Source: an uncultured Bacilli bacterium (GTDB lineage Bacteria; Bacillota_I; Bacilli_A; RF39; UBA660). From it: 30,666 bases of DNA. The stretch's first letter is position 1. The number at the start of each line of letters is the position of its first letter. The position numbers and the translations under genes were made by a program. Under the pieces are notes generated by a model. It was not told the DNA's origin and did not search any database. It was given only the letters and a program-made list of their open reading frames with translations. Below, one piece after another: positions 8,200-16,188 of this stretch. The stretch is taken from assembly GCA_934141145.1 (NCBI GenBank), contig CAKPCA010000015.1, positions 1 through 30,666 on the forward strand, written 5' to 3'.

Positions 8200-8452
8200 G
8201 TCAAAAACGTTGATGAAGAAAAGTAATATTAAGATGCTTTAAAAGAGAGTCCTAAATGGTGAAAATGGATACTGATATTAATATGAAAGAACACTTCGGA
8301 GTTCTTTTTCTGAAATAATAGTAGGAAAAAGCGCGAGAGAAAAGATGCGTTATTCTTTAATGAGTGATCATAGAAATATGATAAACTGGGTGGTACCACG
8401 GATATAACAGTTATTCGTCCCTTTAATTTTTAGGGATGATAACTGTTTTTTT
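8200..8452 (+). promoter_or_regulatory. T-box leader of the aspS operon (tRNA-sensing), candidate Asn specifier
   Basis: The T-box core TGGGTGGTACCACG is at 8387-8400. Stem I features are GATGAAGAAAAGTAA near 8212, the distal AGAGAGTCC...GGAT arm (about 8245-8270), and a C-UUCG-G capped hairpin with AAGAAC/GTTCTT arms (about 8287-8306). The specifier side reads CTGAAATAATAGTAGG (8309-8324). The terminator is AACAGTTAT/ATAACTGTT with an inner CGTCCCT/AGGGATG and T's (8406-8452). Uncharged tRNA would pair with the T-box, form the antiterminator and allow read-through. The specifier stretch contains AAT (Asn) but no GAC or GAT (Asp). UGGU in the T-box can pair with an A73 or, by wobble, G73 tRNA end. 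Confidence 0.92.
8406..8452 (+). terminator. Conditional terminator of the T-box
   Basis: Long stem AACAGTTAT (8406-8414) with ATAACTGTT (8439-8447), extended by CGTCCCT/AGGGATG with one bulged T, and a T-tract to 8452. Confidence 0.9.
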
Positions 8453-8474
8453 ATTTTATAGGAGGAGAATGAAA

Positions 8475-10232
8475 ATGAAAGTAAATAAGTATAGAACTAA
8501 CACTTGTGGTGAACTTACAATTAATGACTTAGGTAAAAATGTAGTTTTATCTGGTTTTGTACAAACAATAAGAGACCATGGTGGAGTAATGTTCTTAGAT
8601 TTAAGAGATCATGCTGGAATTACACAAGTTGTAGTACATGATGAAAGTATGTTAGAAGGAGTAAGCAAAGAAACTGTTATAAAAGTTACTGGTGAAGTAA
8701 TAAGAAGAGATGAAGAAACAGTTAATACAAAACTATTAACAGGTGAAATAGAAATAAAATGTGAAAGTTTAGAAGTATTATCACCAAAAGCACATACATT
8801 ACCATTTGAAATAGATGGAATGCAGGAAGTAAATGAAGAAGTTAGACTTAAATATCGTTATCTTGATATGAGAAGTAAAAAAATATCAAATAATATTAAA
8901 CTTAGAAGTGATGTACTTCATTATTTAAGAAATAAAATGTATGATTTAGGTTTTACAGAAGTACAAACACCAATACTTACTGTATCATCACCAGAAGGAG
9001 CAAGAGACTTTGTAGTACCATCTAGAAAGTTTAAAGGTAAATTTTATGCATTACCACAAGCACCACAAATATATAAAGAATTATTAATGGTTGGTGGAGT
9101 AGATAAATATTTCCAAGTAGCGCCTTGTTTTAGAGATGAAGATAGTAGAAAAGATAGAACACTAGAATTTTATCAATTAGATATGGAAATGAGTTATGTA
9201 ACAGAAGATGACGTTTTAGAAGTTGGTGAAGAAATATTCTATGATGTATTTTCTAAATTTTCTAATAAAGAAGTATCACCTCGTCCATTTAGAAGAATAG
9301 CTTACAAAGAAGCAATGGATTCATATGGATCAGACAAACCAGATCTTAGAAATCCACTTATAATAAAAGATGCTAGTAAAGTATTAGAACATACTAGTTT
9401 TGGACCATTTAAAGGAAGTATTATTAAGGTAATAGTAGTAGATGATATAGGAACAAAACCAAATAGTTGGTTTAATGAAATAGTTGATTATGCTAGTAGT
9501 ATAGGAATGCCTGGTATTGGATATATCACACTTATGAGTGATGGAAGTCTAAAAGGACCTATTGATAAATTCTTAAGTGAAGAAGAAAGAGAAAACTTAA
9601 TAAAAGAATTTAATATGAAAGAAAACAGCGTAATGTTCTTTATTGCAAATAAGAGACTTAATGTAGCAAGAAAATTTGCTGGACTTATTCGTGATGAACT
9701 AGGAAGAAAATTAGAATTAATTGATCCTAATAAATTAGAATTATGTATTGTTAATGATTTCCCTATGTTTGAATATGATGACAAAACTAAAAAATATGAG
9801 TTCTGTCATAATCCATTCTCACTTCCACATAATGGTATAAAAGAATATGAAAAAGAAAATATTGATGATATACTTGCTTACCAATATGACTTTGTATGTA
9901 ATGGTAACGAAATGGCATCAGGAGCAATTAGAAATACTGATTTAGATTCATTAGTAAAAGGATTTGAAGTAGTAGGATATACAAAAGAAGATGTTGAAAA
10001 GAGATTTAATAGTTTATTTACAGCATTTAAATATGGTGTACCACCTCATGGAGGTATGGCTCCTGGAATAGATAGAATATTAATGCTTATAAATGATGAA
10101 CCAAACTTAAGAGAAGTTCAAGCATTCCCAGCAAGTGCATCAGGTGCAGATAATATGATGGGTTCACCAAGTGTACTTGATGATGAACAATTAGAGGAAT
10201 TAGGAATAAAAATTGATATAGAAGAGGACTAA
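8475..10232 (+). CDS. aspS: Aspartyl-tRNA synthetase, probably non-discriminating (Asp/Asn)
   Basis: A class II synthetase (585 aa) of bacterial AspRS type with an N-terminal OB fold, catalytic core and inserted GAD-type domain. Motif 2 reads CFRDEDSRKDRTLEFYQLDMEMSY and motif 3 GGMAPGIDRILML. The usual QPEFTQ is replaced by TLEFYQ. In the anticodon domain the sequence is IRDHGGVMFLDLRD, with His at residue 35. His at this place marks AspRSs that also charge tRNA-Asn, while discriminating E. coli AspRS has Leu. gatCAB follows in the same operon and completes the Asp-to-Asn conversion. The frame is open from 8436, but that lies in the terminator. AGGAGGAG (8460-8467) fits the ATG at 8475; an ATG at 8469 is too close. 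Confidence 0.93.
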   Translation: MKVNKYRTNTCGELTINDLGKNVVLSGFVQTIRDHGGVMFLDLRDHAGITQVVVHDESMLEGVSKETVIKVTGEVIRRDEETVNTKLLTGEIEIKCESLEVLSPKAHTLPFEIDGMQEVNEEVRLKYRYLDMRSKKISNNIKLRSDVLHYLRNKMYDLGFTEVQTPILTVSSPEGARDFVVPSRKFKGKFYALPQAPQIYKELLMVGGVDKYFQVAPCFRDEDSRKDRTLEFYQLDMEMSYVTEDDVLEVGEEIFYDVFSKFSNKEVSPRPFRRIAYKEAMDSYGSDKPDLRNPLIIKDASKVLEHTSFGPFKGSIIKVIVVDDIGTKPNSWFNEIVDYASSIGMPGIGYITLMSDGSLKGPIDKFLSEEERENLIKEFNMKENSVMFFIANKRLNVARKFAGLIRDELGRKLELIDPNKLELCIVNDFPMFEYDDKTKKYEFCHNPFSLPHNGIKEYEKENIDDILAYQYDFVCNGNEMASGAIRNTDLDSLVKGFEVVGYTKEDVEKRFNSLFTAFKYGVPPHGGMAPGIDRILMLINDEPNLREVQAFPASASGADNMMGSPSVLDDEQLEELGIKIDIEED

Positions 10233-10233
10233 T

Positions 10234-10950
10234 ATGAAAAAAGAAAAAAATTTAGAAATAAACGAGAATAATTATAAGGGGTATGTTGAGTTATATGAAA
10301 CATACTTGATGCCAATGACAACTGATGAAAATAAAGAATTTATAAAATTTATAAAAAAAACGTTAATAGGTGTAGGAATTATGGTTATTGGTAGTTCTAT
10401 TATAGCAAATATAACAAATTTTAATACTGTACTTACGTTATCTTTATCAGCTGCTTCGGTTACTGTGGGTGTTGGATATCTACTTTTTTCAGATAATATT
10501 AATGAGAAAAGAAAAAAATTAAAAATAAAAAAAATATATCCATATGTAGATTTGGATTTAGATATGAAGGAAGTTGAAAAAGCATTAAAAGAAGCAAAGA
10601 TACTAGTTTATGAAGGAAATTATGTATTATTAGATGTTAAATCATATGTGCAAAGATTAGAAAGCGAAAAAGAAATAAGAGAAGGTTTAGAAAAAAAAGA
10701 CAATAATGAAAATCTTGATGAACTTATAAAAGATAGTGAACAAAAAATAAAAGAAAATACTGATAGTATGGAAGAATATAAAGATAATATAAAACAAGAA
10801 AAAATTAGATTAGAAGCTTTAAAAAGAATAAAACAAGAAAGAGAAAATCAAGCTTTTTCTGAAGAAACAAATAATTCTGAAGAAACAAATAATATTGAAA
10901 TATCAAGTCAAGAAGAGGGATTAGTGTTAAGAAAACAAAAGGAGGATTAG
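10234..10950 (+). CDS. Membrane protein with coiled-coil tail, unknown function, copy 1
   Basis: A 238-aa protein I do not recognise. A short conserved N-terminus (LEINENNYKGYVELY) is followed by two hydrophobic helices (about residues 48-66 and 70-86), a conserved YPYVDL...EVEKALKEAKILVYE segment, then a highly charged predicted coiled coil (about 140-210) and the tail EGLVLRKQKED. It starts one base after aspS, with GAAGAGG overlapping the end of aspS, so it is translated from the T-box operon. The SEETNN motif is duplicated near the end, a difference from copy 2. The topology suggests both ends in the cytoplasm with a helical arm. Link to tRNA charging is positional only. Confidence 0.75.
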   Translation: MKKEKNLEINENNYKGYVELYETYLMPMTTDENKEFIKFIKKTLIGVGIMVIGSSIIANITNFNTVLTLSLSAASVTVGVGYLLFSDNINEKRKKLKIKKIYPYVDLDLDMKEVEKALKEAKILVYEGNYVLLDVKSYVQRLESEKEIREGLEKKDNNENLDELIKDSEQKIKENTDSMEEYKDNIKQEKIRLEALKRIKQERENQAFSEETNNSEETNNIEISSQEEGLVLRKQKED

Positions 10951-10955
10951 CATGA
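10887..10955 (+). repeat. 69-bp direct repeat, copy 1
   Basis: Identical to 11578-11646 (offset 691). It covers the C-terminal codons, the stop, AAAGGAGG and the following start codon. It is a footprint of tandem gene duplication and a possible site for recombination that would delete one copy. Confidence 0.9.
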
Positions 10956-11641
10956 AAAAAGAAAAACATTTAGAAATAAACGAGAATAATTATAAGGGGT
11001 ATGTTGAGTTATATGCAGCATATAAAAAAGGGTGGGTAAGTGATAAAACAAAAACAAAGATATTAATGTTTTTTGGAGTTTCATTCCTTATAGCTATGTT
11101 TGTTATTTCAAGTATTTCTCTATCAACAGGTAATTTTGAATTTGTACCACCTTCTATGCTTTCTGTAGTTGTTGCAGAATTTGTATATCTGTATTTATCA
11201 GACAAAAATAGTACAAAAAAAACAAAATTACAAATAAAAGAAAAATACCCATATGTAGATTTATCTTTAGATATGATGGAAGTTGAAAAAGCATTAAAAG
11301 AAGCAAAGATACTAGTTTATGAAGAAAATCATGTATTATTAGATGTTAAATCATATGAACAAAGATTAAAATTCGAAAAGGAAATAAAAAAAGACTTAGA
11401 AAAACAAGACAATAATGAAAATCTTGATGAACTTATAAAAGATAGTGAACAAAAAATTAAAGATAATACTGATAGTATTGAAGAATATAAAAATCACATA
11501 AAACAAGAAAAAATTATATTAGAAGCTTTAAAGAGAATAAAACAAGAAAGAGAAAATCAATCTTTTTCTGAAGAAAAAAATAATATTGAAATATCAAGTC
11601 AAGAAGAGGGATTAGTGTTAAGAAAACAAAAGGAGGATTAG
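10952..11641 (+). CDS. Membrane protein with coiled-coil tail, unknown function, copy 2
   Basis: A 229-aa tandem duplicate of the preceding gene. The first 64 bases differ at a single position and the last 69 bases plus junction are identical, while the two membrane helices (about residues 38-58 and 62-82) are quite different. The segment EVEKALKEAKILVYEENHVLLDVKSYEQRL and the coiled-coil region are strongly conserved. It starts after AAAGGAGG with one base between it and copy 1, and gatC follows after one base with the same AAAGGAGG. Divergence limited to the membrane part, with conserved cytoplasmic arms, suggests different membrane partners or selection on that segment. Confidence 0.75.
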   Translation: MKKEKHLEINENNYKGYVELYAAYKKGWVSDKTKTKILMFFGVSFLIAMFVISSISLSTGNFEFVPPSMLSVVVAEFVYLYLSDKNSTKKTKLQIKEKYPYVDLSLDMMEVEKALKEAKILVYEENHVLLDVKSYEQRLKFEKEIKKDLEKQDNNENLDELIKDSEQKIKDNTDSIEEYKNHIKQEKIILEALKRIKQERENQSFSEEKNNIEISSQEEGLVLRKQKED

Positions 11642-11646
11642 CATGA
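11578..11646 (+). repeat. 69-bp direct repeat, copy 2
   Basis: Identical to 10887-10955. It spans the end of the second duplicated gene and the first bases of gatC. Confidence 0.9.
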
Positions 11647-11942
11647 GTACAAAATTTACAAAAGAAATGGTAGATGACTATGCAGATAAATTACTAATTG
11701 GTTTAACGAGCGAAGAAAACCAAATGGTATTAGATGAATTTGAGATAATAGATGAAACAATAAATACAATAAATGAAATAGAAGGTATTGAAAAAGTTGA
11801 ACCAATGACACATACTTTAGATGATTTCGTTTATGAACTTAGAGAAGATGTAGCTGAAGAATCAGTACCAATAGATGACTTACTATCAAACTGTGATATG
11901 CATAATGGTAGAGAAGTAGAAGTTCCAAAGGTGGTGGAATAA
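11643..11942 (+). CDS. gatC: Asp-tRNA(Asn)/Glu-tRNA(Gln) amidotransferase subunit C
   Basis: A 99-aa subunit that wraps GatA and GatB together in the amidotransferase complex. The family pattern is clear: an N-terminal helix region (KEMVDDYADKLLIGLTSEE), a central helix ending in IEGIEKVEPMTHTLDDF, then LREDVAEESVPIDDLLSNC. GatC normally has 'P..H' followed by LREDV, both present. AAAGGAGG lies 6 bases before the ATG. It sits directly ahead of gatA and gatB, the usual order. Confidence 0.9.
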   Translation: MSTKFTKEMVDDYADKLLIGLTSEENQMVLDEFEIIDETINTINEIEGIEKVEPMTHTLDDFVYELREDVAEESVPIDDLLSNCDMHNGREVEVPKVVE

Positions 11943-11943
11943 A

Positions 11944-13407
11944 ATGAAATATATGAATAAGAGTATTGAAGAATTACATGAACTTTTAAAAGAAGGTAAA
12001 GTAACAGAAAGAGAATTAATAGATGAATCATTAGAATTATCTAAAAAAGTAGAAGAAGAAAATAATGCATTTGTAACAATATTAGATAATATTGAAGAAA
12101 AAGAAGTAACTGATAATTTATTAAGTGGTATTCCATATGGTCTTAAAGATAACTATTCTACAAAAGGAATATTATCAACTGGATCATCTAATACACTTAA
12201 AGATTATGTACCATTTTTTAATGCAACTGCTGTAGAAAAATTAAATAATGCAGGAGCTGTACTTATAAATAAAACAGCTATGGATGAATTTGGTATGGGT
12301 GGAACAGGAACAACATGTCATACTGGTGTAGTAACTAATCCATGGGATAAAACAAGAATGTGTGCAGGATCTTCATCTGGATCTGCAGCAGCAGTAGCAG
12401 CAGGTGTCTATCCATATGCAACAGGATCAGATACAGGAGATTCAATAAGAAAACCAGCAGCTTACTGTGGTATAGTAGGATATAAACCAACATATGGAAT
12501 GATTAGTAGATATGGATTATTCCCATTCGCATCATCTTTAGATCACCTTGGAGTACTTACAAGATGTGTAAAAGATGCTGCAATAGTAGTTGATGAAATG
12601 AAAGGTATAGATAAAAATGATATGACTAGTTGGGATTCAAGTGATATACATTTAAGAGAATCTATAACTGGTAACGTAAAGGGTAAAAAATTATGTTATG
12701 TAAAAGAAATATGTGATATAAATAATTATCCAAATGCAACTGATGAATTAAAAGAACATTTAAGTAATTTCATGAAGACAATTGAAAAAGCAAAAGAACT
12801 AGGTTTTGAAGTAGATGAAGTATCAGTAGATAAAACATTATTAAGTGCTGTACCAGCAGTATATGTTGTTATATCATGTGCTGAAGCAACAAGTAATATG
12901 TCTAACTTAACAGGTATAATATTTGGACCTAGAGCAGAAGGTAAAAACTGGATAGAAATGGTAAAAAATTATCGTACACAAGGTTTTTCACCACTTATAA
13001 AAAGAAGATTTGTAATTGGTTCATATGTACTTCAATCACAAAATCAAGAAAGATATTTTAGAAATGCACAAAGAGTAAGAAGACTTGTTGTAGATGAATG
13101 GAAGAAATTATTTAAAGATTATGATGCTGTAATCCTTCCAGTTGGATCAGGACCAGCAAAACACTTAGATGGTTCAAAAGATATCTTAACTAAAGATACA
13201 GAAATATTAGAAGAACACCTTCAAATAGGTAATTTTGGTGGATTCCCATCTATAACAATACCAAATGGATTTGTAAGTAATATGCCAGTAGGTGTAAATA
13301 TTACAGGTAATTGTTATGATGACGCTAATGTTTTAAATATTGCATATGCTTTAGAAAGTTCAATGCCTTATAAAGGACAAATCGCAGGAGGTGAAAAAAA
13401 TGAGTAA
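11944..13407 (+). CDS. gatA: Asp-tRNA(Asn)/Glu-tRNA(Gln) amidotransferase subunit A (amidase)
   Basis: A 487-aa amidase-signature enzyme that releases ammonia from glutamine for transfer to misacylated tRNA. The catalytic Lys is in PYGLKDN (K68), the cis-Ser in AGSSSGSAAAVAAG (about S144), and the nucleophile Ser in GSDTGDSIRKPAAYCG (S167). The usual TGGSIRQPA is TGDSIRKPA here. I recall similar D/K forms in Mollicutes-type GatA, but this would need an alignment. It starts one base after gatC and overlaps gatB by 8 bases. In this operon its likely main product is Asn-tRNA(Asn). Confidence 0.93.
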   Translation: MKYMNKSIEELHELLKEGKVTERELIDESLELSKKVEEENNAFVTILDNIEEKEVTDNLLSGIPYGLKDNYSTKGILSTGSSNTLKDYVPFFNATAVEKLNNAGAVLINKTAMDEFGMGGTGTTCHTGVVTNPWDKTRMCAGSSSGSAAAVAAGVYPYATGSDTGDSIRKPAAYCGIVGYKPTYGMISRYGLFPFASSLDHLGVLTRCVKDAAIVVDEMKGIDKNDMTSWDSSDIHLRESITGNVKGKKLCYVKEICDINNYPNATDELKEHLSNFMKTIEKAKELGFEVDEVSVDKTLLSAVPAVYVVISCAEATSNMSNLTGIIFGPRAEGKNWIEMVKNYRTQGFSPLIKRRFVIGSYVLQSQNQERYFRNAQRVRRLVVDEWKKLFKDYDAVILPVGSGPAKHLDGSKDILTKDTEILEEHLQIGNFGGFPSITIPNGFVSNMPVGVNITGNCYDDANVLNIAYALESSMPYKGQIAGGEKNE

Positions 13408-14866
13408 GTATTTAGCAAAAATAGGTTTAGAGATGCACTGTGAAATAAGTGAAACAAATTCAAAAGTATTTTCAAGTGCAAAAAATGATTACTCACAAAT
13501 ACCAAATTCTAATATAAGACCAGTAGATATGGCTTTTCCTGGAATTCTTCCAGTTGTAAATAAAGAAGCTGTAAGAATGGCTTTAATGACAAGTATGGTA
13601 CTTAATTGTTCACAACCTGAATATATGTATTTTGAAAGAAAAAATTACTATTATCCAGATTTACCAAAAGGATTTCAATTAACACAAGAAACAAAACCAA
13701 TTCCAGTAGGTATTTATGGACATGTAGAATATGAATGTAATGGTGAAGAAAAAAGTGTTAGAGTAAATAATTTACACTTAGAAGAAGATGCTGCATCTTC
13801 AGAACACTTATTTGATACAACTACAATTGATTATAATAGGGCAGGTGTACCACTTCTTGAACTTGTAACAGAACCAGATTTTCATTCATCAGATGAAGCA
13901 GTTGCTTTTCTAGAACACATGAGAAGTGTTTATCAATACTTAGATATATCTGAAGCAGATAGTAAAAAAGGACAACTTAGATGTGATGTAAACGTATCTA
14001 TTATGGATCCTGATAAAGATGAAAATGATCCTAATAATTGGGGAACAAAAGTAGAAATTAAAAATGTTAACTCTTTTGGTGGAGTAAGAGATGCGATTAA
14101 TTATGAAATCAAAAGACAAAGTCATTTAAAAGATAATGGAGAATATGATAAAGTTGTTCAAGAAACAAGAAGATGGGACGAAGAATCAGGTACAACAATT
14201 TCAATGAGAAGTAAAGTTGATGCTGTTGATTATAAGTATTTTGTTGAACCAAATATTCCAAAATTTAAATTAAGCAAAGAATGGCTTGATGAAATAAGAG
14301 AAAGTATTCCAATGCTTGCTTATGACAGAAAGAAAAAATATATGAATGAATATGGTCTTAGTGAATATGATTCAAATATATTAGTTAAAGAAAGACCAAT
14401 TAGTGATTATTTTGAAAAAACAGTAGAAATTGGTTGTGATGTAAAACAAGCAGCAAACTGGATAAATGGTATGATACTTTCATATTTAAATACAAATGAA
14501 ATATCAATTAAAGATTTTTCTATGACAGAAGAAGATTTAAAAGAATTAATTGATTTAATAGAATCAAAAACAATATCTAGTAAACAAGGTAAAGATGTAT
14601 TCTATAAATGCTTAGAAGATAAAAAATCACCTAAACAAGTAGTTAAAGATGAAGGTATGATGCAAATAACAGATTTATCAGAAATTGAAAGTGTTATTGA
14701 TGAAGTTATTAAAGAAAATTTAGATCAAGCAAAAACTTATAATCCAGAAAATCCTAGAATATTAGATTTCTTTGTAGGACAAGTAATGAAGAAAACTAGA
14801 GGTAAAGCAAATCCAGCCATGAGCAGAGAAATGCTTGCTAAAAAATTAGAAGAATTAGTTAAATAA
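13400..14866 (+). CDS. gatB: Asp-tRNA(Asn)/Glu-tRNA(Gln) amidotransferase subunit B
   Basis: A 488-aa tRNA-binding and kinase-like subunit that activates the misacylated carboxylate with ATP and amidates it. Signatures are IGLEMHCEIS at the start, YYYPDLPKGFQLTQ (about 75-88), LHLEEDAA, DYNRAGVPLLELVTEPD and GQLRCDVNVSI. The C-terminal helical YqeY-like tail ends in NPAMSREMLAKKLEEL. A GTG at 13391 is in frame, but CAGGAGG (13385-13391) fits the ATG at 13400, giving MSKYLAKIGLEMH. The start lies inside the end of gatA, so the two are coupled. The operon ends at the next terminator. Confidence 0.94.
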   Translation: MSKYLAKIGLEMHCEISETNSKVFSSAKNDYSQIPNSNIRPVDMAFPGILPVVNKEAVRMALMTSMVLNCSQPEYMYFERKNYYYPDLPKGFQLTQETKPIPVGIYGHVEYECNGEEKSVRVNNLHLEEDAASSEHLFDTTTIDYNRAGVPLLELVTEPDFHSSDEAVAFLEHMRSVYQYLDISEADSKKGQLRCDVNVSIMDPDKDENDPNNWGTKVEIKNVNSFGGVRDAINYEIKRQSHLKDNGEYDKVVQETRRWDEESGTTISMRSKVDAVDYKYFVEPNIPKFKLSKEWLDEIRESIPMLAYDRKKKYMNEYGLSEYDSNILVKERPISDYFEKTVEIGCDVKQAANWINGMILSYLNTNEISIKDFSMTEEDLKELIDLIESKTISSKQGKDVFYKCLEDKKSPKQVVKDEGMMQITDLSEIESVIDEVIKENLDQAKTYNPENPRILDFFVGQVMKKTRGKANPAMSREMLAKKLEELVK

Positions 14867-14867
14867 G

Positions 14868-14899
14868 ACTATAAAGCTAAAAAACTTTATAGTTTTTTT
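14868..14899 (+). terminator. Terminator of the aspS-gatCAB operon
   Basis: ACTATAAAG (14868-14876), 8-base loop, CTTTATAGT (14885-14893), then seven T's. Confidence 0.88.
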
Positions 14900-14971
14900 A
14901 TAGTTAAAAAGTACTTTTTTTGTCAATCATAAATGTTCAATTAATTAATATAATGTAAAAAGGAGGTAAAA

Positions 14972-16102
14972 ATGTATAATAATTGTAATGATGATTTCGA
15001 AAAAATAAAGAAAAAAATAGATGAAGAAAATAAAAAATGTAAAAAATGTTATATACAAGGGCCAACCGGACCAAAAGGTGATCAAGGTATTCAAGGTGAA
15101 AGAGGAATTCAGGGACCTTCAACTATAAAAATTGGTATTATAGAAACAGTAGAAAATAAAGAACAAGCTAAGGTAGAAAATGTAGGAACAGATGAAGATG
15201 TTATTTTGAATTTTAAAATACCTAGAGGAGAACAAGGTATAGAAGGTAAAATTGGACCACAAGGGATTCCAGGACCGCAAGGAGAAAAAGGAGATATTGG
15301 ACCACAAGGAATAAAAGGTGAAAAAGGAGATCAAGGACCAGCAACTATTCAAATTGGTAATGTTGAAACTATTGAACCAAATGAAGAAGCAGAAGTTGTA
15401 AACAGTGGTACACCAATAGATGTAGTTTTAGATTTTAAATTGCCAAGAGGAGAACAAGGAGAAACTGGACCAAGAGGACTTCCTGGTGAAATTGGTAGAA
15501 CAGAACATATTGCAATAGATGAAACAGAAACTATTGAGCCAGGCGAACCAGCAGAAGTTATGGATACTTTTGAAAATTGGGTACATCATTTAGCATTTTT
15601 TATTCCAAAAGGAGAAAAAGGAGAACAAGGAGAAACTGGACCAAGGGGACCACAAGGTCCTGCAGGTCCACCTGGAACAGAATTTACATCTTCTTATGGA
15701 ATGCGATATTTAATGGCAGAAACACAAATAACTTTACCACAAGCAACAGATACAGTGATTCCTTTACCAGAAAAGGGAGTAGCGTTATTTACTGAATATC
15801 CTGATAATAATTCAATTAAAATAAAAGAAAGCGGAGTTTATCTTGTTTCTTATACATTATGCGGTGGAACAAATGAAGAGTGTTCATTAACTATGTCTGT
15901 AAAGGCAAATGATTTACTTTTACCTGCCACTAATACAACTAGTGAATTTCAAGCACAAATAGTTAATTGTATAAATAGTTCAACAATTGTATCACTTAAT
16001 AAAGATGATCTTATTACATTAAATGTAAAATCATCTATGAATGTCAATATATCATTTAATGGAAGTACAAATGCAATGTTAAGTGTTATAAAAATACATT
16101 AA
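14972..16102 (+). CDS. Collagen-like protein with beta-type interruptions and BclA/C1q-like C-terminal domain
   Basis: A 376-aa protein with four Gly-X-Y blocks at about residues 30-48, 86-122, 160-175 and 214-235. They are separated by three related ~37-residue segments of the form TI.IG..ETIE....A.V.N.GT..DV.L.F.(I/L)PRG. The last ~135 residues (from MRYLMAE) look like the jelly-roll trimerising head of BclA/C1q-like proteins, with YSGVYLVSY-like and ITLNVKSS strands. The N-terminus has several Cys (CND, KKCKKCY) and no signal peptide or sortase motif. Collagen-like proteins of this build decorate exosporia or phage tails. AAAGGAGGT sets the start. It lies between two terminators. Confidence 0.82.
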   Translation: MYNNCNDDFEKIKKKIDEENKKCKKCYIQGPTGPKGDQGIQGERGIQGPSTIKIGIIETVENKEQAKVENVGTDEDVILNFKIPRGEQGIEGKIGPQGIPGPQGEKGDIGPQGIKGEKGDQGPATIQIGNVETIEPNEEAEVVNSGTPIDVVLDFKLPRGEQGETGPRGLPGEIGRTEHIAIDETETIEPGEPAEVMDTFENWVHHLAFFIPKGEKGEQGETGPRGPQGPAGPPGTEFTSSYGMRYLMAETQITLPQATDTVIPLPEKGVALFTEYPDNNSIKIKESGVYLVSYTLCGGTNEECSLTMSVKANDLLLPATNTTSEFQAQIVNCINSSTIVSLNKDDLITLNVKSSMNVNISFNGSTNAMLSVIKIH

Positions 16103-16125
16103 GAGTAGAAAATTCTACTCTTTTT
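16101..16125 (+). terminator. Terminator after the collagen-like gene
   Basis: AAGAGTAGA/TCTACTCTT hairpin directly at the stop codon, followed by T's. Confidence 0.85.
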
Positions 16126-16188
16126 GTTATGAATTAATTATGCTAAGTTTTATTTAGTGAATAACTTATAGTAAAGGAAAGTGATAAT

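Noticed and set aside
8436..8474. Upstream extension of aspS reading MITVFLFYRRR
   Set aside because: It begins inside the T-box terminator stem. The Shine-Dalgarno AGGAGGAG at 8460-8467 and AspRS alignment support the ATG at 8475.
14920..14954. Sigma-A promoter TTGTCA...TATAAT for the collagen-like gene
   Set aside because: The spacer is 23 bases, too long for a normal promoter; the TATAAT alone is weak evidence in such AT-rich DNA.
15119..15352. Minus-strand ORF inside the collagen-like gene
   Set aside because: Shadow of the Gly-X-Y repeat codons; low-complexity protein with no ribosome site.
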